DNA of 64,000 nt, taken from NCBI GenBank assembly GCA_025531455.1, contig JAMYHL010000071.1:62001-126000 (forward strand). The letters are read 5' to 3'. How positions within the stretch are numbered: the first letter of the stretch is position 1; every line of letters begins with the position of its first letter. Under the pieces are notes generated by a model. It made no database searches, was not told where the DNA came from, and saw only the letters and a list, made by a program, of their open reading frames with translations. The stretch comes from Apiotrichum sp. Y4204 (taxonomy: Eukaryota; Basidiomycota; Tremellomycetes; Trichosporonales; Trichosporonaceae). Below are positions 47,547 through 59,192 of this stretch, piece by piece. The position numbers were made by a program, and so were the translations under genes.

Positions 47547-49474
47547 ATGCGCATCATAGCGGTGATCCAGTTGATCACACTAGTGGTCATTGCCATCGCG
47601 CATGCCCCTGGAGACGACGGCGCGTCGTCAATCCAAGCAGTCAAACGCTCTCGAACGTCCAGTTCAAGTTCTTCTAGCAAGTTACCAACGAAAAAAGGCA
47701 AAGGCCGGTCGTCATCAAATAACGCCAAAAACCCGATTCGCAGTGGACTGAGCAGTGGCCTCAACCTGCTTTCTGCAATCCAGAGCTACGATATGGTGCC
47801 ACGACTTCTGACAAGTGGAAAAACGCCGGCTTCCCAAAGTCTCTCGGCTCAGGCAATGTTGGATCTCAATTTTCCGGACGAGATCGCATTCAAATCAGGG
47901 ACCTTCGATCTCACTCGGCACCGGCTCTACCCGGGCTTCTTCGAAGCCAACGATCGCCGTGCTTTCGAAAGTGCTTCCATGGCCGTCGAGAACGCCAAGC
48001 TGGATGCCCAATTGAGTCGTGAGTTGTGCCGTAAAGAAGTAACTTGACCTTAGACGGCATGTTCTCAGGAGAGGAAGCGATGCAGGCCTTGATGTTTAGT
48101 ACGATCATTTCGCCAGCCAATCGTATCTTGACAGCGATTGCTAACGCAATATCCGTTGGGCGACAACCACAACGGCAACAACGGCAACCACGACAGTTAC
48201 GAAGGCACCAATCACCACCATGGTCCCTGATCGCCGATGGTGATGCGCCAATAACAGACTTTCTGTTCCAAACGGGACGGAGCACAGCCGTCATTGAGGT
48301 TAAGAAGCCAAACGTCCTCGACCACAAGGCGATTTATGACATTGCCAACGATCACGGTCAATTTTCGATAGCTGAGATGCTGGAAGATTCAAAAGCCGGG
48401 CTGAACAAACACTCAAGACAAAAAGTGCCGTCTTTAATTTCGTCCAAGCAGCCTCGCGCGAAGGTCCGCGGTTCACGAAAGACCGCGACCAAAGCCCTGG
48501 AACAGGTTGTCGCCCAAATGTATCACCATGACGCCAGGTGAGGCGAGACGAGATGAGATCAACCTCAGGAGCTGACTATCAGAATTGGTGCGTTGACCAA
48601 TTTCGAGACGTGGATCATATTGGAACGCTTGGACGATACCAACAATATCACAATCTCGTCCGTACCAGGTTTCGAAGGAGGCCGAAGCCAAGTGCTCGAC
48701 ATCGTCCTCGAATTGTCGTTCCGGGCGCTTGGACTGTCGATCGCACCTGCACCCGTATCTCCAGCTGCATGTCCATTGTCGATACAGCGGCGCAGTATTA
48801 AAGGCCACAAAGCTGGCAGCAAAGGAGGTAAGGAAGTCAAGGGTGTCAAGGACATCAAGGGCGGGAGGGGAGGCCGGCTTAGCAAGAATGGCAAGAAGGG
48901 AAAGAGTGTCGGCAAGGGCGCCGTCGCGCCGTGTGGTTCACCTCCCAAGGGCCTCAAGTCACGTCCAGGCAAATCAGTCAAGCCCGCTCGCGGAGGGCTA
49001 AAGGGGGTCGCGAAGAAGGGCGCGGGGAAGAAGGTGACCGCGAAGAAGGGCGCGGGGAAGAAGGGCGCTGCGAAGAAGGGCGCGGCGAAGATGGGCGCGG
49101 CGAAGATGGGGACCGCGAAGAAGGGCGCGGCGAAGATGGGGACCGCGAAGAAGGGCACGGCGAAGAAGAGCGCGGCGAAGAAGGGCGCGGCAAAGAAGGG
49201 GACCGCGAAGAAGGGCAACGCGAAGAAGGGCGCGGCGAAGAAGGGGACCGCGAAGAAGGGCAACGCGAAGAAAGGTACGGCGAAGAAGGGAACCACTGCG
49301 AGGAAACCCCCTAAGACTCCCATCAAGGGCAAGCAACGGCTGGATACCGCATTCAAAGGAAGAGGAAAGACGCCGACCACGTCCTCCAAGGCTCGGAAGC
49401 AGGCACCCAAGAGAGGGGCCAAGGCGAGGACTGACAGCACGACGACTGCTAAGGGCCAAAGAGCAGCGCTGTGA
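47547..49474 (+). CDS. predicted secreted PD-(D/E)XK-like protein with histone-H1-like lysine tail
   Basis: Exons are 47547-48018, 48054-48537 and 48583-49474, giving 615 aa. A signal peptide (MRIIAVIQLITLVVIAIAHA) is followed by a dibasic VKR site and a Ser/Lys-rich linker. Residues about 215-335 contain ITDFLFQTGRSTAVIEVKKP (D226, E239, K241), then QVVAQMYHHDARIGALTNFE and TW. This is the arrangement of PD-(D/E)XK nuclease folds of the HsdR-N type (D, ExK, Q-x(n)-Y, LTN-x-x-W). Residues about 395-615 are basic and low in complexity: roughly 461-558 are tandem AKKG(A/T/N) repeats encoded by a 15-bp DNA repeat, resembling a histone H1 tail. Exons 1-2 use many A/T-ending codons, unlike neighbouring genes. 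Nuclease activity and export are inferences. The combination is one I do not recognise from any described family. Confidence 0.75.
49009..49298 (+). repeat. 15-bp coding tandem repeat (AAGAAGGGCGCGGCG type)
   Basis: About 19 copies of a GCG-AAG-AAG-GGC-(GCG/ACC/AAC) unit encode the AKKG(A/T/N) tail. Variants alternate in higher-order blocks, suggesting slippage or unequal exchange. Copy number is likely to be polymorphic. Confidence 0.9.
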
Positions 49475-49856
49475 TCAACTGGGGTCAACACATGATCCGA
49501 GATCGAACGAGTGGCAGCCGACCGCCGCAACGACAGGCAACAAATCCTTTCTGTGAACAAACGTAAGAGCGATAAAACGAAAACCCAACAAGAGTCCAGA
49601 TATCACGAACAAGACACAATACCGACAACAAAGAATCAAACAAACGACCGCGACGAGACCACCTTAGAAACTCGACAGTCACAAGAACACGACCAGCACC
49701 GACATATTCTATCAGCTTGTTGTAACTCTTTGTCATGTACGGTACAGTTGTCTGTCGGCATTGTCCATCGAATATTATTTCGGCTTTTCTTCGGAGTCCG
49801 AGGGCAACTCCAAGAGCTTGCTGTATTTCCTTAACAAATGTAGATTTCTTGTGACT
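49475..49856. other. short intergenic between converging genes
   Basis: An A-rich first half (49540-49700) and the 3' end of the sugar transporter. Nothing further is visible. Confidence 0.5.
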
Positions 49857-51733
49857 TCACTTCGATTCGATATGAACAACTGCACCATCCTTCTTTGTGT
49901 CGTCATCCGCCAACCCCGCTGCACTTTCTACGTCAGCCTCCTTTTCCTTCGCAAGGCTGTGATTGTAGTCGCCGCGAACACGAGACTTCATCTCTTCGGC
50001 CGCCCGGTCACGGGCCTCGCGCCGGTCGTAATCGAACAGCAGAGTGATCTCTTCCAGAGACAGAGCGCGAGTGTCGATCAGATAAATGTAGAAGTACACC
50101 ATGACCGCCAAGTTGATAACGACGTAGACGATGTAGTACTGAACAACGTCAGTTTATTTTCCAAAGGTCACTCACTCTCCAAGCAATGGCCAGGAAGGCA
50201 ATGGGATTGATAAACTGGTTGAAGCCATTGGCGAAAGTCTGCGTGGCGGTAAAGACGGCGAGACCCTTGGTTCGGAGATGGAACGGCATAATTTCTGTAC
50301 AGTAGTGGAAGGGTAGCGCCATCCACGCAATGTCGTAGAAGAAGAAGAAAATGAATAAGAATGGAACGACTGCAAGACCCATCGACTTGCTGCCCTGGGC
50401 GAATGCGGCTGAGAAGCCTGTGATGATGCCCATGCTGATAGCCATACCCCATCCACTGGTGAAGAACGACGTCCGGCGGCTGACACGCTCAACCTGTGTG
50501 GCAGCGAGCTGACAGGATAGAAGATTCCAGAGTGCGAGCCCTGCGTTGAGGCTGATCGTCTGAACTGGGGCTGTGATGCCGACCGAGTTGAGGATAGGGG
50601 TCAGATAGCTAGGTCGATGTGAGTGATGAGCTTGACAGAAGAGTCTGGCATGCCACTCACTATCCCACTAGACCTGAACCAGTCCAGTTAGTTCCACATG
50701 CCATGATGATAGACATGGCGGTCCGGCGACGGTTCCCCTTTGTGCGGAAAAGATCAAGCCACGACGACTTGTGCTCGCCACCCTCGGCTTCGATGGCTGC
50801 AACGATTTCATGATACTCGAGCTGCACGAGAGGGTCATCTTCAAACCCGTTGGCATGGTACTTTGCGAGAACTTGAAGAGCTTCGGCGTGCCGTCCCTTG
50901 TTAACAAGAAACTAGAGCGCGTTAACCACAATCATGCATCACGATACTCACGCGAGGCGATTCCGGTCCATGCATTGAAATCAGAATGACGGCGATCGGT
51001 GCCACAATTTGAAAGAGACAGGGCATTCTCCAGCTCCAGTTATTCTCCTTGAGATAAATCCCACCGACTGAAAGAGTAAGCATTCCATACGAGCGCCGAC
51101 TCTTGTTGCTAGGACAAACTCACGACAGAGCCACGATGAAAGAGAAGAGCCCAGGAAGAACCAGCCGTAGTAACTCGCTGCCAGCTTGGAGCGGAGGCGT
51201 GGATGAGCGATCTCCTGAAGGAGGGGAGGGGCTGCGACCTTGGTGATGGCGCCGCCTGCGCCAAGGAGAACACGACCGCCGCAGAATTCACCGACATTGC
51301 GAGATAGTGCATTCAGGATGGCTCCGACAATGATCATCCCGGAGCCGACCCACAAAGTCGGACGTCTGCCGAAGCGCATAGAGAGCCATGATCCGACGAA
51401 GGCGGAGAGAAGTCCAGGAAAGTACAGCGCTGAGGCAATGAGTCCGAGATTTGTGCCCTTCGGATAACCAAAGAACTTGTTCCATTGGGGGATTGCCTGC
51501 AGGGCTGCCAAAAGTGCTTGATCTTTTATCAGTGTGGGAATGATGATGCGGCTCACCATATCCGAGATAAAACGTGCACAGGCAGCAACCAATGCAATGA
51601 AGGACGTTTAGTCTGAGGCCCTTATCGCGCCACCATGACGCATTGGTGTTATCTGAAGGTGTAAGCCCCGCCTCATAGGCTCTTCAGCCTTAAGATACTC
51701 ACTCGGTACTTCGAGAAGGTGGTTTCTTGTCAT
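49857..51733 (-). CDS. MFS sugar transporter
   Basis: Exons are 51733-51703, 51652-51557, 51522-51124, 51067-50952, 50911-50661, 50608-50176 and 50138-49857, giving 535 aa with about 12 hydrophobic segments. GYDQALLAALQ, FVGSWLSMRFGRRPTLWVG (the sugar-porter RxGRR loop), GGRVLLGAGGAI, HPRLRSKLAASYYGWF, GPESPR (loop 6 PESPR motif) and CTEIMPFHLRTKGLAV (the second PExxPxxxRxxG-like loop) are in family order. The C-terminal 80 residues are cytosolic and charged. It imports a mono- or disaccharide across the plasma membrane; the substrate is not readable from sequence. The fungal lactose/hexose permease branch looks closest. Confidence 0.93.
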
Positions 51734-53833
51734 TATCCTTGTTAACGGCTGGAAGTGGAAGAAGGTATCAATGTGTCCCATTTCCACCTCTTGTTATACG
51801 CGCACCGCAACCCGAGCATCGGCTTTCGGTAGTGCCATAGGCACATCTTGGGCAGGTCACGAGGATGCGAGCGACGAGTGTTGTATGCGGTGGCTACCAT
51901 CAGTCGAGGTGCGTAGGTGAGAAGAAGTGGGACGAAAGAGGTGTCGTGGGATTTGGCCAAACTCTGAGTCTCCATGCGCTGTCGCGCTTGGCCGCTGTCT
52001 TGGGGACCGGTTACAGGCACTCGGAGGAGCGGCAGGCGTCCACATCAACAGCATCGGTCACGAGCTTACGAGGATCTGTGAGCCAAGCAGCTTGTGCGAC
52101 AATCACAAGCGTCATTTGTGGAGTTTGGATACCGAGATAACAGGTGGGCGCCACGAAGGCACCGTTCCGGCTACCAAGGCCTGTCGGAACAGGCCGTCAA
52201 CTGCACCCGAAGGCCTCGGTCTGCAATTGTTTGTGCCTTCTTTGTGGAGAGATGCGGACGAGATCCTCGGCCCGGCATTAGGGAGGCAAGTGTCATTGGA
52301 ACAATGTCAGACAACGACGCGAATGGTCAATCTCAGCGTCAGTTCATTCCGCTAGACCGAGGACTCTATGCGTCCTGGGCCCTTGCAGACCGCTGTCACT
52401 TGCCTCTTGTCGGTCGTTGATCTCAGCAAGAAAGTAGTTGCAGTTTCCAGTCGGTCACCCACTTCCTTGGTCGGAGCCGTGTGCCTGATGCACGCTACCT
52501 TCAGAGTGCGGGATACAACAATGGGCTAGCGTGGGATACGGTGGGGGGAGGGGAAAGTGGGTGGAGCCTAAACGTGGTGGGCAGCGACGAGATGTTTACC
52601 ATCGAGTGAAGCGCACTTCCGGTGAACGCGACACGATTAGAAGCCGGCTGTTGCAGCAGGAAGAAGACCACGAGACGGGATGGTAAGCATGCTCTGTGTT
52701 AGCTCGTCATTTCGACAGCCTAGGACGATCACAAAACCACTGGATATGGGTGTTCCTGTGAAACAATTGACGCGAGTGTTTGTTCTCAAAGTTCATGTTT
52801 CCGTGCTCAGTATCACGGTAAGGAACGCTCGTACGCTCACCTAAGGCCCTACCATGTGTTGTACATGCAAGCTGCAGAAAACGTGAGGAAAACGTGGCCC
52901 TGTGGAACTCGACAGATCGCGCCACAGGCGACAGTCAGGACAGATCGGACAGACTTGAGGCCTTGAGGGTCTCAGACATGATGATGGATTCAGATGCACT
53001 CAATCGTCCGAGCTCGACCCAAACTGACATTTATCTAGTCTACTCTTCTTTGGCCATCTTTGAAACCCAGCGGTGGGCTGACCGGGGAGGCATTTCCGTG
53101 GAAATGCGGTTGCCATTGACGACCAGGGGTACTATGATTGTTCATGACGGGACGTGTACCGTCGAGCTCCGCTACGCTATGTCTGCTAACAGAAAGAATA
53201 ACTGAATGGCGTGCACAGTATCTGACCCACCGCCCACTGAGTCTCGGCTACGGAAATCTCGGTAAACGTTGCCCACCGACCCAATGCCGCCTGGGTCCAT
53301 TCAGCCGGGTCATCAGTCAGTCGGCCTCGAATCCTTCAAAACGCTCCTAGCCAAACGATGTGCGGTTGCAACCTGCCCCTCTTGTTGTCCGTTCGCATCT
53401 CCCCGCGTCTCTTGGCGCCGCGCCGATGATAGTCTGGGGGCAGGCGGTACCATTCCCACCGCAGAGATATCCAGACGGCACCGACGGGTAGTCTCGCCTA
53501 CTTGTTCACAATCTCATCGGATTGGCATCCCCTCTGGATGAAGTTGTCGAGAATCGGTTCCATACCTTTTGACCTGGTGTCCACCATCTGGCCTTCCACA
53601 GTACAAACAGTCTACTTAACTAACGGTAAAGCCCGACACGCACAGAACAGATCGCGTCAAGCACAATTGCACTTACAGTCCATGATCGCGGTGAAACAGA
53701 CAAATCATGAAAATGAAGTGATCTGTGAGCCGTGTAGGAGATCTCGTTTAATGGAATGACGCTAACGCTGTCGCCTCTAATCCTCAATCGACAGCATGCC
53801 TTGCCCACTTTTAACTCCTTAGACAAGGACAGT
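51734..53833. other. intergenic, about 2.1 kb
   Basis: Sugar transporter promoter side and unassigned sequence. No open frame with domain content or matching splice signals was found. Confidence 0.5.
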
Positions 53834-53891
53834 GGTTGTGGCTATCTGGTGCACGGGTGAAGCGAATCTCCTGCACCAGATAGCCACAACC
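53834..53891. repeat. perfect 20-bp inverted repeat (hairpin)
   Basis: The arms 53834-53853 (GGTTGTGGCTATCTGGTGCA) and 53872-53891 are exact reverse complements around an 18-nt loop. It lies 245 bp upstream of the permease start codon at 54137. Confidence 0.92.
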
Positions 53892-54136
53892 GCGGTTGTT
53901 GGACGTTCTAGTGCGGTTACAACAGGCTAACAAAGGCACAGAATGTACTGAAGCGCATCACCCGAACAGCTCGACGAAGATGGGCGTTTGATCGTGTGAT
54001 GAAAGCTGGGCATGTACTGATGATTTAAAGCAGACCAGCTTTGTTGTGACAAGTCCCGTCCCCGACCCCCCACTGCACTAAATCAAGTCCGTTCCAGAAC
54101 CACCTTCTAGACTGTATTGAGAATACCCAGCGCGCA

Positions 54137-55973
54137 ATGCCAAGCTCGAATTCGAGTGAAGATGAGACCAAGGGAGCGACGACTGAGAAGAGCGTCGTAA
54201 GCGAGGTGATTCAAGACGCCGGTCATGACTCTGCCGAAGCCCCCGATGTCGAGCTCAACCGTGGCCTCAAGGGGCGACACATCACGATGATCTCCCTTGG
54301 CGGTGTATTGTGAGAGCCTGTGACTTCTGTCGCTGACCATCAGAGGCACCGGTCTCTTCCTTTATACCGGTTCAGCCCTCGCTGAGGGTGGGCCGTTGGG
54401 TATCCTCCTCGCATACTCGTTCATGGGCACTGTCTGCTACTCTGTTATGGTGAGCACCTGTTTGTAAGACTGTTCGGGTCGGTCAGATTGCCCAAACTTA
54501 CCACCATTGCTCGGTCGGTCTAACGAGCAGATCTGCCTTGGCGAGATGGTCTCCGCGATGCCTCTTCCTGGCGGTGCGATCACACTTGCAGCAAAGTACT
54601 TTGACGAATCGCTGTCCTTCACTGTGGGGTGGTTCTACTGGTACACTTGGACCATCTTCTTGCCTTCGGAGCTCTCGGCGCTATCAGTGCTCATAAATCT
54701 CTGGAACACGAGCATCAACAATGCACTCTGGATCTCAATCTTTCTCATCGCCGCCATAGCCATTAACCTGATGGGTTCGGCGTGGTACGGTGAATTCGAG
54801 TTCTGGCTGGTGAGTGCCTGTTCCCGTGAAACATGTCCTAACTCTAGTCCTACCTCAAGATCTTCCTCGTTATTGGGCTGCTCATTGCCGACATTGTCAT
54901 CTCAGCAGGTGGTGGTCCCAACGGTGAGACCATTGGATTCCGCTTCTGGCGCGACCCTGGACCGCTAGTCCAATACGCTGGTATTCCCGGCACGCTCGGC
55001 CGCTTCCTCGGTTTCTGGGCGACACTCACCCGTGCGGCGTTCTCATACATCGGCTCGGAGATTGTAGCCATCGCAGCAGGTGAAAAGATAGAATTATCGC
55101 ACATATGCTGACCCCGTAGGAGAGACCAAGGACCCGCGCCGCAATGTCCCCCGCGCCATCAAGAGCGTGTACATTCGTATCCTGCTCTTTTACATTGGCG
55201 GTGTGTTCGCCATCGGCATCACTGTGCCGAGCAACGACCCTGGTCTGTCGCTCAACGCCGGCAGCGCGCTCGCGTCCCCGTTCGTTATTGCAATTCAGAA
55301 CGCAGGCATCAAGGTACTCCCGTCAGTGGTAAATGCCGGACTCATCGCGTCAGGCTGGTCAGCCGCCAACTCGGAGCTCTTCACCTCAAGTCGTGCACTC
55401 CACGGTCTCGCTATTCGCGGGCACGCCCCACATTTCTTCGGCAAGACAGGCAGGAACGGCGTGCCGTACATTGCTATCTGCACCTGCGCAGTGTTTGCCG
55501 CTCTGGCATTCATGTCGCTTGGTTCGAGTGCAGGCGTCGCGTTCGGCTACCTCGCGTCGCTAGGCGCGGCTGGCGGTCTCCTGATGTGGTGGTCGGTCTG
55601 TATCACCTATATCCGCTTCGAGCGGGGTGTGCGGTTCCAGGGCGTCGACCGCAAGCTGCTCCCATACACCAACATGCTGAACAACCGTGCCGGCGCGGCA
55701 TGGTACGGTTCAGTGTTCATCGCCATTGTCCTGTTCTTCTCGGGCTGGAGCGTGTTTCTCAAGGGCAACTGGGCCACAGGCATTTTCATCACAACGTACC
55801 TCCCCATCATGCTCTATCCCGTCGTGTACTGCGGCCACAAGCTGTACTCGCGCTCCAAGCTCGTCCCCCTATCTGAGATGGTCTTTTACGAGTATTCTCC
55901 AGAGACGGGAGGTGCGGACACGCTGCCGGACACGCGGCCCAAGTGGCGCAAGGTGGTTGACGCTGTTGTGTAA
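54137..55973 (+). CDS. amino-acid permease (APC superfamily)
   Basis: Exons are 54137-54309, 54344-54449, 54531-54809, 54848-55079 and 55120-55973, giving 547 aa. LKGRHITMISLGGVLGTGLF is the TM1 region. FSYIGSEIVAIAAGETKDPR, NVPRAIKSVYIRILLFYIGG and VPSNDPGLSLNAGSALASPF follow the fungal permease pattern closely, as do the AGGGPNGETIGFRFWRDPGP loop and WSAANSELFTSSRALHGLA. It is a plasma-membrane H+/amino-acid symporter by family. Its TM1 has GGVLGTGLF where most members have GG(A/T)IGTGLF, a conservative change. The N-terminal cytosolic region carries several lysines and acidic residues. Together with the flanking MFS genes it forms a run of three transporters. Confidence 0.93.
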
Positions 55974-57167
55974 CGTTTCAAGTGAACTTGTTAAATGGAG
56001 GTGTAGTAGTGTCTAGCTGCGTTTTGTATCTCTCTTGTCCCCATGGAGGGTAATGCAAGGTTGTCGTTTGTCTATACCCTTCCGAAACGAGTCCGTCCGA
56101 AAGACTGTTCGTCGGGAGATGGTCTCGCCGTCGCCATGGGGAAACGGCGTGGTGTCTGCCCGATGCCCGCCATATGTCGACTATGACACGTCAAATGAGA
56201 AGGGTGAGATGGAAGGCCAGAGAGGGCGTTGGTCGAAGGATGAAACTCTTGGCATTCATTCTTTCCCGCGTTTCGGCACATGTGGGCCTTCGGTTAACGG
56301 CGCCAACCTTTCCTGAAGGCGGGGGCTGGACCCGGCAATGAGGAGACCTCGGTAACTAAAGACTTGGAAAAGACCGATCCCGGGGGTCAAGATCACTTGT
56401 AAAACTGCCGCTCCAAGTTCTTGTGAAGCTTTCCTTGCGTCCAGAAATAACAGGGCGAGTCCCGCCAAGGAAGTAGGAAGCATTCATTGCATTTCTCTGA
56501 CGACCACCACCAGCTCACACTCGGACTGTTGCAACCCGAAACTCGCTTACCATGCTCGCGCTCCTCCTTGCCAAGCGCTATATATTACGCAGTCCTTGCC
56601 GAACAGACAAAGTGGAGCACTTCCTGCCCGCGACCTGTACGTTATGTTTAGGGCTGGGCGTTCAAAGTGGTGACCAAAATGAGCCTCGTTCTTTGACGGT
56701 CTGGAACATCCCTTTAAACACCGGCTACTCTTCTGAATTCTACAGGTCGAAGAAACTATCGGCCGACGCGACCTCTGCCTGTGGGTCAGCCGACCTTTGG
56801 AGAACAGACCGGTTGCAAGGATACAGGCCTCGGCGAGTTGTGGCAGGCACCGCACCCGTTGCATTTGTGGAGCGCAGACACCCATGTCTCGCTCGGCAAC
56901 CAATCATGCGCTGTCAAAATGTGAACGCCAAGACGCCGTGTGCTTGGCACTGACATTCAGAGGCCGGGATGCTTATCAGATATACTAATTACATTGGCAG
57001 GCAGACACACAGCTACCCCTGCGTCGCGGCCCAAAGGAAAAAAAAAAATGGAAGAAAAGTCACGAGACGAGACAAAAAGTTACTGTACAAAGGGCACCTG
57101 CGTGCCATTCTCACAAAGTCTTTCACCACCTCACCTCTCTGTGCAGAACGCATCAAGGTTCGACGCC
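55974..57167. other. intergenic between two plus-strand transporter genes
   Basis: 3' region of the permease and promoter of the MFSD1-like gene. An A10 run precedes an out-of-context upstream ATG at about 57039-57050. I see no gene. Confidence 0.5.
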
Positions 57168-58965
57168 ATGAACGACCGGAAGAGCGACCTCGGGGATGAA
57201 GCCCAGAACGATGTTCTCTACGAAGGGGGCCATGAGAAGGAGCTGACCGCCACGCGGAACGAGGATGAGCTCCAGGCGCTGAGCCACGATGAGAACCGCA
57301 AAGTCCTGCTCGTCGGCGACAACAAGCTTGCCAACGAGGTGTCGTGGCAGGTGGATGAGATTCCACTCAAGTACCGCTGCGCCGCGTTCGCCTTTGTCGT
57401 CTTCTTCAGCACAGGCGCAGCGTTTGCCGAAATGACAATTGGGCCACTCAAGAGCACCATCGTGAAGGAACTTGAGCTGAACAGTGAGTTTCCCCACAGT
57501 ACCAATCTCACCTCAGACGCTCAGTTTGCCACAATCTCGACGGCGTCCAACCTGGTCAACACTGTGCTTCCCATTATTGGAGGTGTCGTCATGGACTATT
57601 ACGGAGGCTTCCATGCCGCCTTGGGTGCCTGTCTCTTCTGCGTCGTGGGGAGCATTGTCGCTGCCTCCGCGGCAAACACCGGCCATTACTCCAGCCTCGT
57701 GACCGGGAGGATTATTATGGGCCTGGGCAGCATCATCATTGAGACTTCTCAGAACAAGCTGTATGCTCACTGGTTCAACGGTTCGACGCTCGCCTTTGCC
57801 ATTGCGCTGGACCTTGCGTGGAACTCGGTCACGACCGTCATCGGTCGCGCCACAGCAGTGCCCATGAGCCGTCTTGGCGGGTGGTGGGGTTGGGCGCTCT
57901 GGATCCCGTCGATTTGCACCATCGCCTGCACCTTCATTGTCCTGGGTTATGGATTCTTTGAGCGCAAGATCGTACCCAAGCGCTACCGTCCTGTCGCCGG
58001 CCGTGACATTGTTCGTCAAGGTGGTTTGAAGAAGTATCAAACCGCCTTTATGAACATTGCTAGAATGTGAGTCGGGAGAGGCTCAAGAGGAGCGGTTCTC
58101 TTGCAGACAGCCAACGCTTACTCTAGTCCGAGCTTCTACTGGATGCTTTGTGGCACCCACCTGTTCCAGAACTCTGCACGCACCGTCTACAGCGCCAACC
58201 TCACCGACATTCAGGAGCGCACTCGTGGAACGACGGCGCTGACAGGCGGCTACTACACCAGTCTGCTGAACGTCATTGTCATTGTTGTGGTCCCGGTTCT
58301 CGGCATGTTCTACGATAAGATTGGGTGGCGCATGCCCTTTGGTAAGTGCAATCTCGGATCCTCGGAACAACCGCGGCCTCCAACGTTCTAGCTAACACTT
58401 AGTGTCCATCGGTGCGGCTGCATATGTGGTCGCATTTGCGCTCATTGGCCTCACCAAGGTAAACGCCATTGCGCCCATCCTCATTGCATCGTTTGGCCTC
58501 GCCCTCAACGTGCTCCCGTACATTGGCAGTATCCCGATTCTTGTCAACGACCCTACCTTGATGGGTACGGCATACGGAATGTTCTCCTCGTTTGTGGCCT
58601 GCAACAACATCATTCTCGAGGTTTCGTGTGGTGCAATTGTGAGTATCGCGGTTACGTTTGTCGCTAATGTTCAGCAAGACGCCACCCCGGGACAGACGTA
58701 CGACCGTGTCATCTACTTCCTCATTGCGATCAAGGCGTGGCAGGTCCTCGAGGGTCCAATCCTCGACTTCCTGGACGGCAAGTTCCTAGGCCACGTGCTG
58801 CGCAAGAGCGAGAAACAGCGCGTCGCCTTGCGTGACGAGATGGCCAAGGAAGGCAAAGAGTTCCCGGGCTGGAAGGTCATCAAGCCCGTAACGTACTTCT
58901 TTGGGTCACAGTATGTGATCATGGTTCTGGTTTCGTGGGTTCTGTTCTTTGTCTATATCAAGTAG
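57168..58965 (+). CDS. MFSD1-like major facilitator
   Basis: Exons are 57168-57483, 57517-58066, 58127-58341, 58403-58638 and 58675-58965, giving 535 aa. The 33-nt first intron and 36-nt fourth intron keep the frame partly open, so they are easily missed; removing them gives the family segments NAQFATISTASNLVNTVLPI and EVSCGAI-QDATPGQTYDRV. DYYGGFHAALGA, QNSARTVYSANLTDIQERTR and GTAYGMFSSFVACNNIILEV match MFSD1-type proteins, lysosome/vacuole-associated dipeptide or small-solute carriers in animals. I chose the ATG at 57168 (MNDRKSDLGDE) because upstream in-frame sequence is hydrophilic and poorly conserved-looking; an ATG near 57048 is possible. About 12 transmembrane segments are visible. 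Confidence 0.88.
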
Positions 58966-59192
58966 TGTCGTCGATGGATCTTGCTGTTTCGGAATGTGAG
59001 CAAGTCGGGCTGGGACGCCCTGCTCGTGCATCACAGCGTTCAGTGGGGAGAGATGTCTTAACGCGATCAATGCTGCAATCATCACGTTTCAGTTCCACGT
59101 TCATACTCACTAGTGGTACTACATCCCGTTTCCTTCCAGCGCATACATCTTGCCGCCGACCGGCTCTAGTCCACATATCTACTGTCCTGTCT

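Noticed and set aside
49009..49298. CRISPR-like array
   Set aside because: The repeats are contiguous, in frame and 15 bp without spacers; it is a coding minisatellite in a eukaryote.
48565..49560. 331-codon minus-strand frame rich in FFAVPFF
   Set aside because: It is the antisense shadow of the AKKG repeat tail; the plus-strand reading joins upstream exons in phase and has domain content.
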